Part shown: piece after piece, positions 1 to 8,365 of the stretch
Layout of the letters: the number at the start of each line of letters is the position of its first letter
How positions within the stretch are numbered: the stretch's first letter is position 1
NCBI GenBank assembly: GCA_011364965.1
Contig: RDOB01000001.1
Span: 62,001-126,000 of the forward strand
Length of the DNA: 64,000 nt
From: Candidatus Heimdallarchaeota archaeon
GTDB lineage: Archaea; Asgardarchaeota; Heimdallarchaeia; Hodarchaeales; Hodarchaeaceae
Direction: 5' to 3'
Program-made: the position numbers and the translations under genes
The notes under the pieces: model-generated
Databases searched by the model: none
Told to the model about the DNA's origin: nothing
What the model saw: the letters and a program-made list of their open reading frames with translations, nothing else

Positions 1-1
1 T

Positions 2-169
2 TTAACAGAGGAAAAAGATATCAAAATAGCACAACAAATTAAACCAACCTTAGCTTCAAGGCAAGCTCCTGAAGTTGCAAAATTAGCTCAACAAAAAGCT
101 ACTGCTAGAAACATCTCATCTGAAAAAGAAGAATTAAGAAAAGCATTAAAAATCATTGAAGAATTATAA
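2..169 (+). CDS. C-terminal end of an unidentified protein (partial)
   Basis: An open frame runs in from the window edge and stops with TAA at 167-169, giving 55 residues. The visible tail is rich in Lys, Glu, Gln and Ala and would form a charged helix, ending in the residues IIEEL. I do not recognise a family. The gene converges on the large coiled-coil gene on the minus strand, with only about 12 bases between the stops. Reality as a coding tail is likely from the clean amphipathic pattern, but function cannot be assigned from this fragment. Confidence 0.55.
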   Translation, partial: LTEEKDIKIAQQIKPTLASRQAPEVAKLAQQKATARNISSEKEELRKALKIIEEL

Positions 170-181
170 TAAGGATTCTTA

Positions 182-1897
182 CTATCTCAAAACTTGACGT
201 ACCAGTTGTCTTATTTCTAAGGGTACAAAATCCTTATTTCCTAAAAGTGCGTCTTTATATGATCGATTTCTATCTCTCCACTCTGTTGTATCCAACTGAT
301 ACAGCTCTTCTCCTGTAGATGATATTATAACTTTTAGAATTCGATTATCCACAAAGTCGTTAAGTTTCTTAGTCAAATTTGAAACGTTTTCAAACGAAAT
401 GTTTAGAATTTTACGTAGTTGTTCTTTGGATAGAGAATTTTCTGCCCCTAGTATAAATAAGATCCAATTATCAGGATGTGCTAAGAAAGTTTTAACTAAA
501 TTAGTAACTATTTGCACATTCACACTTTCTGCACCTGTTAATTGTCCTTGCTTCATTGTAAATTCCTGAGTAACTTTGTAACTTAATTCCCTCTCTGAAT
601 TCGAATGACTAAGTTGAGCTAACCGATCTTTCAGAATATCAACTTCTTCTCTGAGCTGAGTGAGATCTTTCACGACATGAGAGTCTTGATATTCTGGAAT
701 TTTTGATGTATCGTCCGTTAAATCTGCTTTCAGAAGCAATCGCTGTTTCATTTCTTCATATTCGCGTTTCATTTGGATTAAAATATATTCGAATTCCTCA
801 ATTTTCTCTGCAAGATGATCTGCGATTTCTTCATCGATTCCACGAGACCAAGCTAGTTTTTCTGGAACTCCTTGAGTAGTTTTATTGAGCTCTCTTTCCA
901 AATTAGATTTTATTGTTTCCAGTTCAATAATTCTTGACTCCTGATTTTGAATTTTATTTTTTAGACCAGATAAAATGGTAGGAGATGTAAGAATAATTTC
1001 ATTATCAGAATTTTTTGGAATTCGATATACTGGCACAAAAGCTCCTGCTCCTTCGATTATAGATCCGTCTATGATCTCCACCCCCAATTGCCTTAATAAT
1101 ACAACTAACTCCTCTGTTTCATCGTTTTTTCTAAACATAAACATATCCTCCCCATGACGGTAAATTCGCGAAAACCTTAGCCATGTGTTCACGAAATCTA
1201 AAACATCCTGCTCATCATCACAATTGGAAACCGATCGTATTATCTCTGGAAAGTTGGCTTCATATTTACTGGTAAAAACCTTTACAAGTGCTGAGCAAAT
1301 TTGAACAGGAATCTTTATATAATAACCCCTTTGATTTTGGGCAATTTCACCTTCTGGACATAATTGAATATCAAATATTGAGTCAAATGTTTCTAGTAGA
1401 GCATCTATCTTTTCTCGTTGGTCAGTTTGATAAGTTCCTGTGAGAAATACATTCTTTGAAAGCGTTAATAATCCTAACAATTTTGCTAAAGAATTATTCT
1501 TGGTTTTCACTGGAAGCTTAATCGGTAATTGGTTTTTCTTGTTACCAATACTGGTTACTGTGAAAGAAATTAAGAAAAGTTCTTGAGGATCAGTCACTAA
1601 AAGCTTAATAGTAGAAAGAGGAATTGACATCTCTGGATTTGATCGATATCGAGACCATTGCGCACGACTAACGATTGGTTCAAGATTTTTTAGAACAACA
1701 CTTTTCTGAAACACAAATCTTCTCCCTCTAGGGGTTAAATTAACGCGCGTATCATCTGCAAAATGTTCTAAGGATAACCATTCATCAATAATGTGCTCTG
1801 CATCCTGTTCGGATTCGGATTCTAAGATAGACTCGTGGATTTTCGTAAATATTCCTCCATCTGTGATATTGAAACGTATTTCTTTAAGTCCATGAAT
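182..1897 (-). CDS. Large coiled-coil protein of unknown function; start codon unclear
   Basis: The frame from the GTG at 1714 gives 510 residues. The same frame stays open and protein-like for 61 more codons up to the stop at 1898-1900, including DEWLSLEHFADDTRVNLTPR just before the GTG. No ATG, GTG or TTG lies in this extension. Its first codon is ATT (1895-1897), and an ATG at 1891-1893 is one base out of frame. The middle third (residues about 315-440 of the long form) is strongly heptad-like and Lys/Glu-rich. The N-terminal and C-terminal parts look globular, possibly winged-helix (SLSKEQLRKILNISFENVSN near the C-terminus). I do not recognise the family. See the finding on its start. Confidence 0.7.
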   Translation of the reverse strand: MHGLKEIRFNITDGGIFTKIHESILESESEQDAEHIIDEWLSLEHFADDTRVNLTPRGRRFVFQKSVVLKNLEPIVSRAQWSRYRSNPEMSIPLSTIKLLVTDPQELFLISFTVTSIGNKKNQLPIKLPVKTKNNSLAKLLGLLTLSKNVFLTGTYQTDQREKIDALLETFDSIFDIQLCPEGEIAQNQRGYYIKIPVQICSALVKVFTSKYEANFPEIIRSVSNCDDEQDVLDFVNTWLRFSRIYRHGEDMFMFRKNDETEELVVLLRQLGVEIIDGSIIEGAGAFVPVYRIPKNSDNEIILTSPTILSGLKNKIQNQESRIIELETIKSNLERELNKTTQGVPEKLAWSRGIDEEIADHLAEKIEEFEYILIQMKREYEEMKQRLLLKADLTDDTSKIPEYQDSHVVKDLTQLREEVDILKDRLAQLSHSNSERELSYKVTQEFTMKQGQLTGAESVNVQIVTNLVKTFLAHPDNWILFILGAENSLSKEQLRKILNISFENVSNLTKKLNDFVDNRILKVIISSTGEELYQLDTTEWRDRNRSYKDALLGNKDFVPLEIRQLVRQVLR

Positions 1898-1987
1898 TTA
1901 TTAATTAGATTAATTGGGTCTGATATAATAAATATAATGGTAACATGTAATTATTATTTTGTTTGAAAAAGAAGAAAAAAGCCTTTT

Positions 1988-2836
1988 CTATGGTTGGTTT
2001 TCAAGATGCTGCCTTTTCAAGTAAGGTATAAACACAAATTGATAAAATATGTAAGCTATGCCTAAAATAACTACTAAAAAAGTCAACATTAAGTTAAATT
2101 GATTTGAACCCGATTCGATGAACATCTGTAAAGCAGTAGGGTCATCTATTATATGATTGATATCGCCTGGACTTAAATTAGAACCTAACCATGCATAAAA
2201 AACACATCGAATAAGTGATCCCAATAAAGTAGCAAAAAAATAAGGTTTAAACTTAATCTTAAGAAAACCAGAAGCATAAGAGATTGGATCGAATGCCATG
2301 AAGGGAAAAGCTCGAGCAAAAATGATTACACCTGTACCATACTTTTTAATATAAGAATCAATCAATTCTAAAGTGTCCTGACCTAAGAACTTTTCAATCA
2401 TTGGCCTTCCTCCTAGTATAGCAATATAATATGTAATAACTCCTGCTACCATGGATCCTATTATACCTAATATTGCTCCTCCATAAACTCCCCAAACTAG
2501 TCCAGATGTTAATAAAACTAATTCAGAAGGAATAGGTATCAAAATTCCCTGGATTCCCATGAAAATTATGAATATAATCCAACCCCAATAATCAAGATTT
2601 ATGATTGGGATCACAAACCAACGGATCACTTTATCAAAAAGCCAAGTTTCATCTTGCTGCTGAATAATAAGGATAATCCCGCTAAGAATTGCTATAAGAA
2701 AGAATATAAGAATCCAAATCCATGTGATTCGATCATGTCCTGAAAAAGTTCTTTTTACGGAATCTATAATCCACACTTTAATTTGAGATAGAAAACTAGA
2801 ATCATCAGTGGAACTGGAATCATCTTTCGCAGACAT
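1988..2836 (-). CDS. DedA/TVP38-type (SNARE-associated Golgi family) membrane protein
   Basis: This 282-residue integral membrane protein has a hydrophilic Ser/Asp-rich N-terminus of about 35 residues. A first membrane segment follows at about 38-58, and then the VTT/SNARE-associated core. The core carries the family hallmarks IPIPSELVLLTSG near residue 100 and FARAFPFMAFDP near 175, followed by a Gly-rich re-entrant region. Family members are putative lipid scramblases or transporters of the cytoplasmic membrane; the substrate cannot be read here. It stands alone upstream of eS8, with a short AT-rich gap to the next gene. Confidence 0.85.
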   Translation of the reverse strand: MSAKDDSSSTDDSSFLSQIKVWIIDSVKRTFSGHDRITWIWILIFFLIAILSGIILIIQQQDETWLFDKVIRWFVIPIINLDYWGWIIFIIFMGIQGILIPIPSELVLLTSGLVWGVYGGAILGIIGSMVAGVITYYIAILGGRPMIEKFLGQDTLELIDSYIKKYGTGVIIFARAFPFMAFDPISYASGFLKIKFKPYFFATLLGSLIRCVFYAWLGSNLSPGDINHIIDDPTALQMFIESGSNQFNLMLTFLVVILGIAYIFYQFVFIPYLKRQHLENQP

Positions 2837-2881
2837 AATTCTGTTTCCTATTAGATAGGAGTATACTATAACAAATGAAAT

Positions 2882-3334
2882 CTAAATTAATATAGCATCA
2901 ACCGTTCCATGCTGACCCGGACGACTTGTTACCCTCGCTTCTCCCCTTTTGGTTCGGATTATTGCACCTTTAGTTATTATTTTTCTTCTGGCAAAATCAC
3001 GGTTTGCTGAATTGTCAATTACATCTTCAATTTCTACTTTCTCGGTTTTCTTGCCGCTATCATGTGAAAGATTTGCAAATGAACCTAGTTGAAGACGGAT
3101 TTTCCGATTTCCACCTCTTGTTCGAATTATCTTTTTGCGAACTCCTCCTTCGCTAGCAAGAAGTGTTTGGGCTGCAGGCCTTGCTAAATCACGTTTTTTC
3201 TTTTTAACAGCAATATGATAACGCCCACCACTTGGTTTTCTTTTTGATCTTCTCTGTGACCTTGCCAATAGTGTTTCCTCTCTTTTTCTTTTATATACAA
3301 AAGCTGGAATCTTAATTTCTTTGATATCTACCAT
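2882..3334 (-). CDS. rps8e: 30S ribosomal protein eS8
   Basis: This 150-residue basic protein has the eS8 signatures SKRKPSGGRYH and KKKKRDLARPAAQT in the N-terminal half. The conserved end reads ITKGAIIRTKRGEARVTSRP followed by GQHGTVDAIL. Archaeal eS8 is usually about 125-130 residues; this one has an N-terminal extension of about 20 residues (VDIKEIKIPAFVYKRKRE). The ATG at 3334 is the only sensible start. It lies just downstream of gar1 on the same strand with a 29-base gap, so the two are probably co-transcribed. It binds 16S rRNA in the small subunit. Confidence 0.95.
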   Translation of the reverse strand: MVDIKEIKIPAFVYKRKREETLLARSQRRSKRKPSGGRYHIAVKKKKRDLARPAAQTLLASEGGVRKKIIRTRGGNRKIRLQLGSFANLSHDSGKKTEKVEIEDVIDNSANRDFARRKIITKGAIIRTKRGEARVTSRPGQHGTVDAILI

Positions 3335-3363
3335 TTAAAAGGTTATAATCTTGATTTTAAATA

Positions 3364-3687
3364 TCAGTCTCTTTTCCCACTAGGTAATTTTTTCCGACCA
3401 AACTGGGATTTTCTGCCCCCTTTTTTCTTATCATATTGAGGATCTGAAAATAGAGTTGTTTCTTCATTTAAATGAGAGATTTTGTCTTTTCTAGCTGAAA
3501 TAACAAGCCAAGGGTTTTTCGTTGAACCTATAACCTCAATAATCTCACCAATCTTGATATATTTACCTTTTTCTTGTATCAGAGCTGATGAACCTATTTT
3601 AGGAAGGTTTTCACCTATCAACTGCACAACTATCTTCCCTTGGGTAATGATTGGGGATCTTCCAATAATAGGATGTGAATTTGACAT
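3364..3687 (-). CDS. gar1: H/ACA RNP component Gar1
   Basis: The 107-residue protein has the small beta-barrel expected of archaeal Gar1: a first strand region KIVVQLIGENLPKIGSSAL, then KIGEIIEVIGSTKNPWLVIS, then a short lysine-rich tail (KKKGGRKSQFGRKK). Gar1 joins Cbf5, Nop10 and L7Ae to make the pseudouridylation RNP, and Cbf5 is also encoded in this window (50428-51408). The sequence matches the family in length and in the conserved GxxxxVIGxxxxPW pattern. It is followed directly by eS8. The call rests on pattern recognition only. Confidence 0.85.
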   Translation of the reverse strand: MSNSHPIIGRSPIITQGKIVVQLIGENLPKIGSSALIQEKGKYIKIGEIIEVIGSTKNPWLVISARKDKISHLNEETTLFSDPQYDKKKGGRKSQFGRKKLPSGKRD

Positions 3688-3775
3688 AAACTAGGAATTT
3701 TTTTTTACATATAAAAATAATGTGATTTATACGAGAACTTTTGAAACCTGAAGAAATTATTTAAGTTGTGATAAA

Positions 3776-4996
3776 ATGTTGACATATGATGTCATTATTA
3801 TTGGTGGGGGCCCTGCAGGTTTATCAGCTGCAAACACTACATCTAAATCAGGACTTAATACTATAGTTTTAGAAGAACACGGAAAAATTGGGGAACCTTT
3901 GGCATGCGGAGAAGGTATATCAATTGATAAGATTTCTACCTTAGAAAATATGCCAAATCCTGAGTTTCAACTAGATGATAATGCATTACAGCTTCAGCAA
4001 CACCATAGTTTCGTAGAAAGGATAGTTAGAGCTCAAAGATTCTTTTTTGGTAACACTGGTGTTGCCACTTCAAGCTTAAATACCGTAACCATAAACCGAC
4101 CCCTATTTGATCAACTTATGGCCAAAAATGCAGAGAAAAATGGAGCTCTAATCAAATTAAATACCGCTGTAAAAGGAATCCACCGTAATCAAGGCAAATT
4201 AGAATTAATAACCACACAAGGTAATTTCCAATCAAAAATTGTTATTGGTTGCGATGGTCCTGCTTCGCACTCTGTTAGGATGATGGGACTATCTCCTCCC
4301 TCTAAATATGTACAAGCTGTGGAATACAAAATCGATGGTGTTTTCACTGATGCACTCGATTTTTATTTTAATTTCAATATTCTAAAAATGCATTATGGTT
4401 GGGTATTCCCTAAGAAAGTACACACGAATGTGGGGGTCGTTGTTGATCCGGCCTCTAGTCCAATGAAAATATTAAATTTATTTACTGATTATTTAGAAAA
4501 TAAAGATATCAAAAATGCAAAAATCGTAAGAAAAATAGCTGGCATTATCCCTGCTGGAGGCCCAATCCCAAAATACTATACCGATAATTTTATGGCTGCG
4601 GGAGATGCTGCGGGGATGACAAACTCGATTTTTTATGGTGGAATAGCAATAAGCATCCATTCTGCTGCTTTAGCAGCCCAAATTGCTAAAGATGCATATG
4701 AGACAAACGATTTTAGCGCCAATTTCCTAAAGCAATATGCAGAATTATGTCAGCAGTTTCCTTACACCAATCCGATTATACAGCAAGCTCATGAAATATT
4801 ATATGATTATTTTACTGCAGAAGATCTTGATACTCTTGGAAAATGGTTCAATGGCTGGGATATTACTGAGTTTAGTAAAATGCAAAAAATAAAAATATTT
4901 CTTAAAGCTATGACGAAACCTAAATTATTGAGGAAATTTAATAATGCCAAGACACTTGCACATGGTTTTAGCACGAGTAGGGATTGGGGATTCTGA
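3776..4996 (+). CDS. Geranylgeranyl reductase family protein (archaeal lipid saturation)
   Basis: This 406-residue FAD-dependent oxidoreductase has the dinucleotide-binding GGGPAG at residues 10-15 and the family motif GEPLACGEG near residue 45. The second FAD motif, GDAAGM, lies near residue 276, followed by the FYGGIAISIHSA helix. Archaeal members hydrogenate the geranylgeranyl chains of digeranylgeranylglycerophospholipids in membrane synthesis. The ATG at 3776 directly begins the Rossmann strand. The gene is transcribed alone, divergent from gar1. Some family members act on other isoprenoids such as menaquinone side chains, so substrate is inferred. Confidence 0.88.
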   Translation: MLTYDVIIIGGGPAGLSAANTTSKSGLNTIVLEEHGKIGEPLACGEGISIDKISTLENMPNPEFQLDDNALQLQQHHSFVERIVRAQRFFFGNTGVATSSLNTVTINRPLFDQLMAKNAEKNGALIKLNTAVKGIHRNQGKLELITTQGNFQSKIVIGCDGPASHSVRMMGLSPPSKYVQAVEYKIDGVFTDALDFYFNFNILKMHYGWVFPKKVHTNVGVVVDPASSPMKILNLFTDYLENKDIKNAKIVRKIAGIIPAGGPIPKYYTDNFMAAGDAAGMTNSIFYGGIAISIHSAALAAQIAKDAYETNDFSANFLKQYAELCQQFPYTNPIIQQAHEILYDYFTAEDLDTLGKWFNGWDITEFSKMQKIKIFLKAMTKPKLLRKFNNAKTLAHGFSTSRDWGF

Positions 4997-5149
4997 CTAA
5001 ATTTCTCAATTTGTGAAATCAAAAGATATTTGTCTGTTTCTTAATTTACATAGAGCTAAGTCAAGATTTAAGTAGATAACACGAGTGTACTTTTTTACGT
5101 TAGAATTACCCGTATTTCAACTAAAACCAAAAACTAAGGATTGACATAA

Positions 5150-5296
5150 ATGAGAAGCAATGCAAAAGCGTTTATTGTCTTAGGACTAGGGATTATTTGT
5201 TTAGCAATCGCTTTATCACCTGAAGAAGTTACGAGATTTATGAATATGATAATTGATTTTACTAAAAGTGCAAAAGCAGGAATTCCAAGTCCTTAG
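5150..5296 (+). CDS. Small single-span membrane protein coupled to the NapH-like gene
   Basis: An ATG at 5150 opens a 48-residue frame ending with TAG at 5294-5296. It has a short basic N-terminus, a single hydrophobic segment (FIVLGLGIICLAIAL), and then a soluble helix (SPEEVTRFMNMIIDF) with a lysine and proline tail. Its stop codon overlaps the Shine-Dalgarno-like AGGTGA of the next gene, so the two are translationally coupled. I know no family for it. By position it is a likely accessory subunit of the Fe-S membrane protein downstream. Confidence 0.7.
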   Translation: MRSNAKAFIVLGLGIICLAIALSPEEVTRFMNMIIDFTKSAKAGIPSP

Positions 5297-5305
5297 GTGA
5301 CCACA

Positions 5306-6217
5306 ATGGCATGGCATAAAAAACCCAAGACAAACATAACCAAACTTCGTATATTAAGAATCTTTGTTCAACTAATCATGTTCTTCTTACTAAACCTTGG
5401 TTTTTTTTCAATCGGAGCAACTTGGCTAGTATTGCCAATCAACTACCCTAAATCCCTATATTCATCTTCTGAAGACGCGTTTTTCTTATTACAACGCATG
5501 TTGACTGATTCAATCGTACCATTAATTCCTCTGGCGTCTTTTTTCATCATTGGCTCCGTTTTTGGGCGTCTTTTCTGCGCATGGGGTTGCCCATTTGGAC
5601 TGTTTCAAGATTTGATTGGTGTATTAACATCTCGAATTAAAAAGTACGAACCAACAAGCGAAACTAACAATAGCTTACGTCAAATTGGAGAATTTATAAC
5701 AGGAGCAACTATAATAGTATCCACATTTATTGGAATATCCCTTAGTCTTCAAAACGCTTCTGTGGTTGAAAATGCATTTGGGATATTTATTGATCAACCA
5801 TGGGCAGTTCTTAGTCCTTCTGTGTTCTTATTCACAGTAATTCCATTGCTTTTTTGGTGGGGAGGAATTGAGAATTTCTTTATTTGGGAGAAGTTCGTTT
5901 TAATAGATTTAGTTTTCTGGATTAGATTGCTAATTTTCATATTTGCAATTATATTGGTCATTTATATACCGAAAGGCTGGTGTAGATGGTTTTGTCCAGC
6001 TGGGATAATAATGGGACAGATTGGCAAGCATTCCATCCTAGGATTGGGAAGAAACATCTCAAAGTGCACACATTGTGGGCTATGTGAAGATGTGTGTCCA
6101 ATGGGTGTCAAGATATTAAGCCATAAACCAGAGAAAATCCGAAGTGAACTTTGTACTAATTGTTTGGACTGTATGGCAGTTTGTCCTGAAAACGCGTTAG
6201 AATTAAAATTTCTTTAA
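5306..6217 (+). CDS. NapH/NosR-like membrane protein with four cysteine motifs (4Fe-4S)
   Basis: The protein has about 303 residues from the ATG at 5306, chosen because AGGTGA lies just before it; a GTG at 5297 would add three residues. About five membrane spans carry two conserved CxxxCPxG motifs on loops (CAWGCPFG near residue 92 and CRWFCPAG near 227). Two classical 4Fe-4S motifs follow at the C-terminus (CTHCGLCEDVCP near 254 and CTNCLDCMAVCP near 283). This is the architecture of NapH/YccM-type quinol-linked electron carriers. No partner oxidoreductase is adjacent apart from the 48-residue peptide, so the electron acceptor is unknown. Confidence 0.85.
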   Translation: MAWHKKPKTNITKLRILRIFVQLIMFFLLNLGFFSIGATWLVLPINYPKSLYSSSEDAFFLLQRMLTDSIVPLIPLASFFIIGSVFGRLFCAWGCPFGLFQDLIGVLTSRIKKYEPTSETNNSLRQIGEFITGATIIVSTFIGISLSLQNASVVENAFGIFIDQPWAVLSPSVFLFTVIPLLFWWGGIENFFIWEKFVLIDLVFWIRLLIFIFAIILVIYIPKGWCRWFCPAGIIMGQIGKHSILGLGRNISKCTHCGLCEDVCPMGVKILSHKPEKIRSELCTNCLDCMAVCPENALELKFL

Positions 6218-6234
6218 GGAAAAAAATTAATAGA

Positions 6235-6459
6235 TTATTCCCACCGTAACCTATCTATTTCCCGATCTTTTTTTAATTTTTTCTTTATTTTTCGATAATG
6301 ATCTGAACATAAATGAATTCTTTGTACTTTATCACGGATATCAAGGCTCAATCCAGCCTCTTTAATCGCAGCACCCGCTTTCTCCCGTGAAACAGTTTTT
6401 TTACTTTCATTCCCACAATTTTCAATATTACAGGATTTCTTCGATGACATTTCCTTCAC
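6235..6459 (-). CDS. Small zinc-binding-type basic protein
   Basis: The 74-residue frame has two candidate metal-ligand pairs, CNIENC near the N-terminus and CSDHYRK near residue 51. The linker is charged, and the lysine-rich C-terminal helix ends in RLRW. The pattern resembles small archaeal zinc proteins with probable nucleic-acid binding, but I cannot name a family. It follows the KaiC-like gene on the same strand, with a 12-base gap. The ATG at 6459 has another ATG nine bases inside; either could be used. Confidence 0.7.
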   Translation of the reverse strand: MKEMSSKKSCNIENCGNESKKTVSREKAGAAIKEAGLSLDIRDKVQRIHLCSDHYRKIKKKLKKDREIDRLRWE

Positions 6460-6471
6460 ACAGAATAGTTA

Positions 6472-7221
6472 TTATCCTAAAGGAGTTAATTCAATATGAC
6501 CAGGAGTTGGTTGGAAAGCAAAATCTGTATTTTCAACCTCTGAGAGGGTCATCCCTGGTACTTTAAGTATTTGTAATGCCGATGATGGTTCTTTATCATG
6601 CTCTTTCAAAGTACTGAGTCGAAGAACGCCATCACAATAATGTTCAACTGCTTTTACAATTTGGGGTTCGTGTACATCTCTGTGTATCGTGAGTAAACTA
6701 ACAATACCCATTTCTTTATCAGTTGCTATTTTATGTTGAAGAAAGGCCATTGGTGCTTTTAAAGTATCTGATACTAGAAGAATAGTCGTTAATGAGTCTA
6801 GTACACCTCGTACTGATTGGGAACGGACATGTAGAAGTGATCTACGTATCTGGTCTGTAACTAAACGAGGTTGAGTTATATCGCGTATAATATTTTCTCC
6901 TGTGGCAACAGGTCGGCCTTCGGAATAACCAAAGGGATTTGAAAACGCATCAAGAAAAACTAGTCTTTTCGTTTCAAAAGTAACTTCTGAAATGCTGTAG
7001 GGGACAAATAATGGAGAATAATGAGAGAAGAGATGCTCTGTAGATAAGATATACCCATATTCTCCAGTTCTCAACCCTTCTGATAAAAATTGCACAAGAA
7101 TGTGTTCAGTATTTATCCCGACTTCATCTTCAACAAGAATTATACTCCCTCGTGGAACTCCACCACCTAATGCATCATCTAAGAGAGGAATTCCGAATCT
7201 AGCTCGATCATCCATGGACAT
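6472..7221 (-). CDS. KaiC/RAD55-like RecA-fold protein with a degenerate Walker A
   Basis: The 249-residue protein begins like a KaiC-family domain (GIPLLDDALGGGVPRGSIIL). Where the P-loop GxxGxGK(S/T) should be, it reads EDEVGINTEH, lacking the invariant Lys-Ser/Thr. The rest of the RecA fold is recognisable, including QFLSEGLRTGEYGYILSTEH and a Walker-B-like strand GVLDSLTTILLV near residue 140. It may therefore have lost ATP hydrolysis and act as a regulator or scaffold, as inactive RecA-fold paralogues do. It precedes the 74-residue zinc protein on the same strand. Confidence 0.8.
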   Translation of the reverse strand: MSMDDRARFGIPLLDDALGGGVPRGSIILVEDEVGINTEHILVQFLSEGLRTGEYGYILSTEHLFSHYSPLFVPYSISEVTFETKRLVFLDAFSNPFGYSEGRPVATGENIIRDITQPRLVTDQIRRSLLHVRSQSVRGVLDSLTTILLVSDTLKAPMAFLQHKIATDKEMGIVSLLTIHRDVHEPQIVKAVEHYCDGVLRLSTLKEHDKEPSSALQILKVPGMTLSEVENTDFAFQPTPGHIELTPLG

Positions 7222-7548
7222 ATTAGTTTCTCCGTTTAAATAAATTAAGATATAATTTAAAGGAATATTACTTAAAAATATTTTATTTCATTTGATTCAA
7301 GTTTCTTCTGTTTGAAGGAATTATGAAATTCCTACAATTTGATAAACTATCTATCAAAGCTTAAAAAATTGCCTATTAACGTGTGACTCTTAATTAGATC
7401 AGAATGAAAAAAAAGGCTTCTATACTAATATATGATTAAAAAAAAATAGATTTCTGGGTATTAAATACAACTAAAAGATGCTGATAAAAAGTTACTAATC
7501 CCTATGAAAAATGTAATTTATAAAATTCTGTAGTTGAAGGACATTTAG
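7222..7548. other. AT-rich divergent intergenic region
   Basis: These 327 bases separate the KaiC-like gene (minus) from cofE (plus). They are highly AT-rich with several A-runs and should hold both promoters. I see no conserved RNA, no tRNA, and no open frame worth calling. No single TATA element stands out enough to place. Confidence 0.4.
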
Positions 7549-8343
7549 ATGAAAATTGAATTCTTTGGGATCAAAACTCCGCTCATTGACAATCCTGATA
7601 GCAAGTTCATTCATATTTTTCAAGATAATTTATTCAAAGCAAATTTGAACCTTCTAGATGGCGATATTGTTATCGTTGCCTCCAAATTAATCTCTATTTT
7701 AGAGAAATGCCAAATTTCCCTTGATGATATAAAAAATATCCGCGATGAAGCAAAAAAGACTGCTGTTACAAGCAATCTTGATCCAAAATTTGTTGAAATC
7801 GTCTATCGTGAAGCTGATGAGGTATTAGGAGCAGTTCCAGGTGCTGTTCTCACATTAAAAAATGGAACTTTACATGCTAATTCTGGAGTTGATAGTAGTA
7901 ATTCTGGGGGGAAAAATTATTTGATAACATTACCGAAGGATCCATTTGGAACTGCAGAGCGAATAAGAAGGGAGATTTTTATAAAAACAAAAAAGAAAGT
8001 CGGAGTGATTATTGCGGATTCCAAAACTCAACCTTTAAGGCGAGGAACGTCGGGATTTGCTCTGGGTGTAGCGGGGTTCATTCCAGTTATTGATGATCGA
8101 GGAAAATTAGACCTTTATGGTCGTAAAATGGTTGTTACTACCCGAGCAATTGCTGATAATCTTGTATGTGCAGCAGAAATCTTAATGGGTGAAACGGATC
8201 AAAAAATTCCTATTGTAATTGCTAGAGGGTGCTTAGATATAATTTTCGAAAACTTTTCAGATCCTACCGCAGTGGATAGGCTAATGAAAATGGATCCTGA
8301 ACATTGTATTTATATTGGTCCACTATGGGTTAATAAGCGTTAA
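7549..8343 (+). CDS. cofE: Coenzyme F420-0:L-glutamate ligase
   Basis: The 264-residue protein shows CofE family features: the opening strand KIEFFGIKTPLI, then LLDGDIVIVASKLIS with the conserved lysine near residue 47. Later come KVGVIIADSKTQPLRRGTSG around 145-164 and the C-terminal RGCLDIIFENF. CofE adds glutamates to F420-0, so the organism probably makes the deazaflavin cofactor F420. The ATG at 7549 starts the first beta strand. The dihydropteroate synthase gene follows after 22 bases on the same strand and is probably in the same operon. Confidence 0.88.
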   Translation: MKIEFFGIKTPLIDNPDSKFIHIFQDNLFKANLNLLDGDIVIVASKLISILEKCQISLDDIKNIRDEAKKTAVTSNLDPKFVEIVYREADEVLGAVPGAVLTLKNGTLHANSGVDSSNSGGKNYLITLPKDPFGTAERIRREIFIKTKKKVGVIIADSKTQPLRRGTSGFALGVAGFIPVIDDRGKLDLYGRKMVVTTRAIADNLVCAAEILMGETDQKIPIVIARGCLDIIFENFSDPTAVDRLMKMDPEHCIYIGPLWVNKR

Positions 8344-8365
8344 AAATTACAGGAAAAACGAATAA

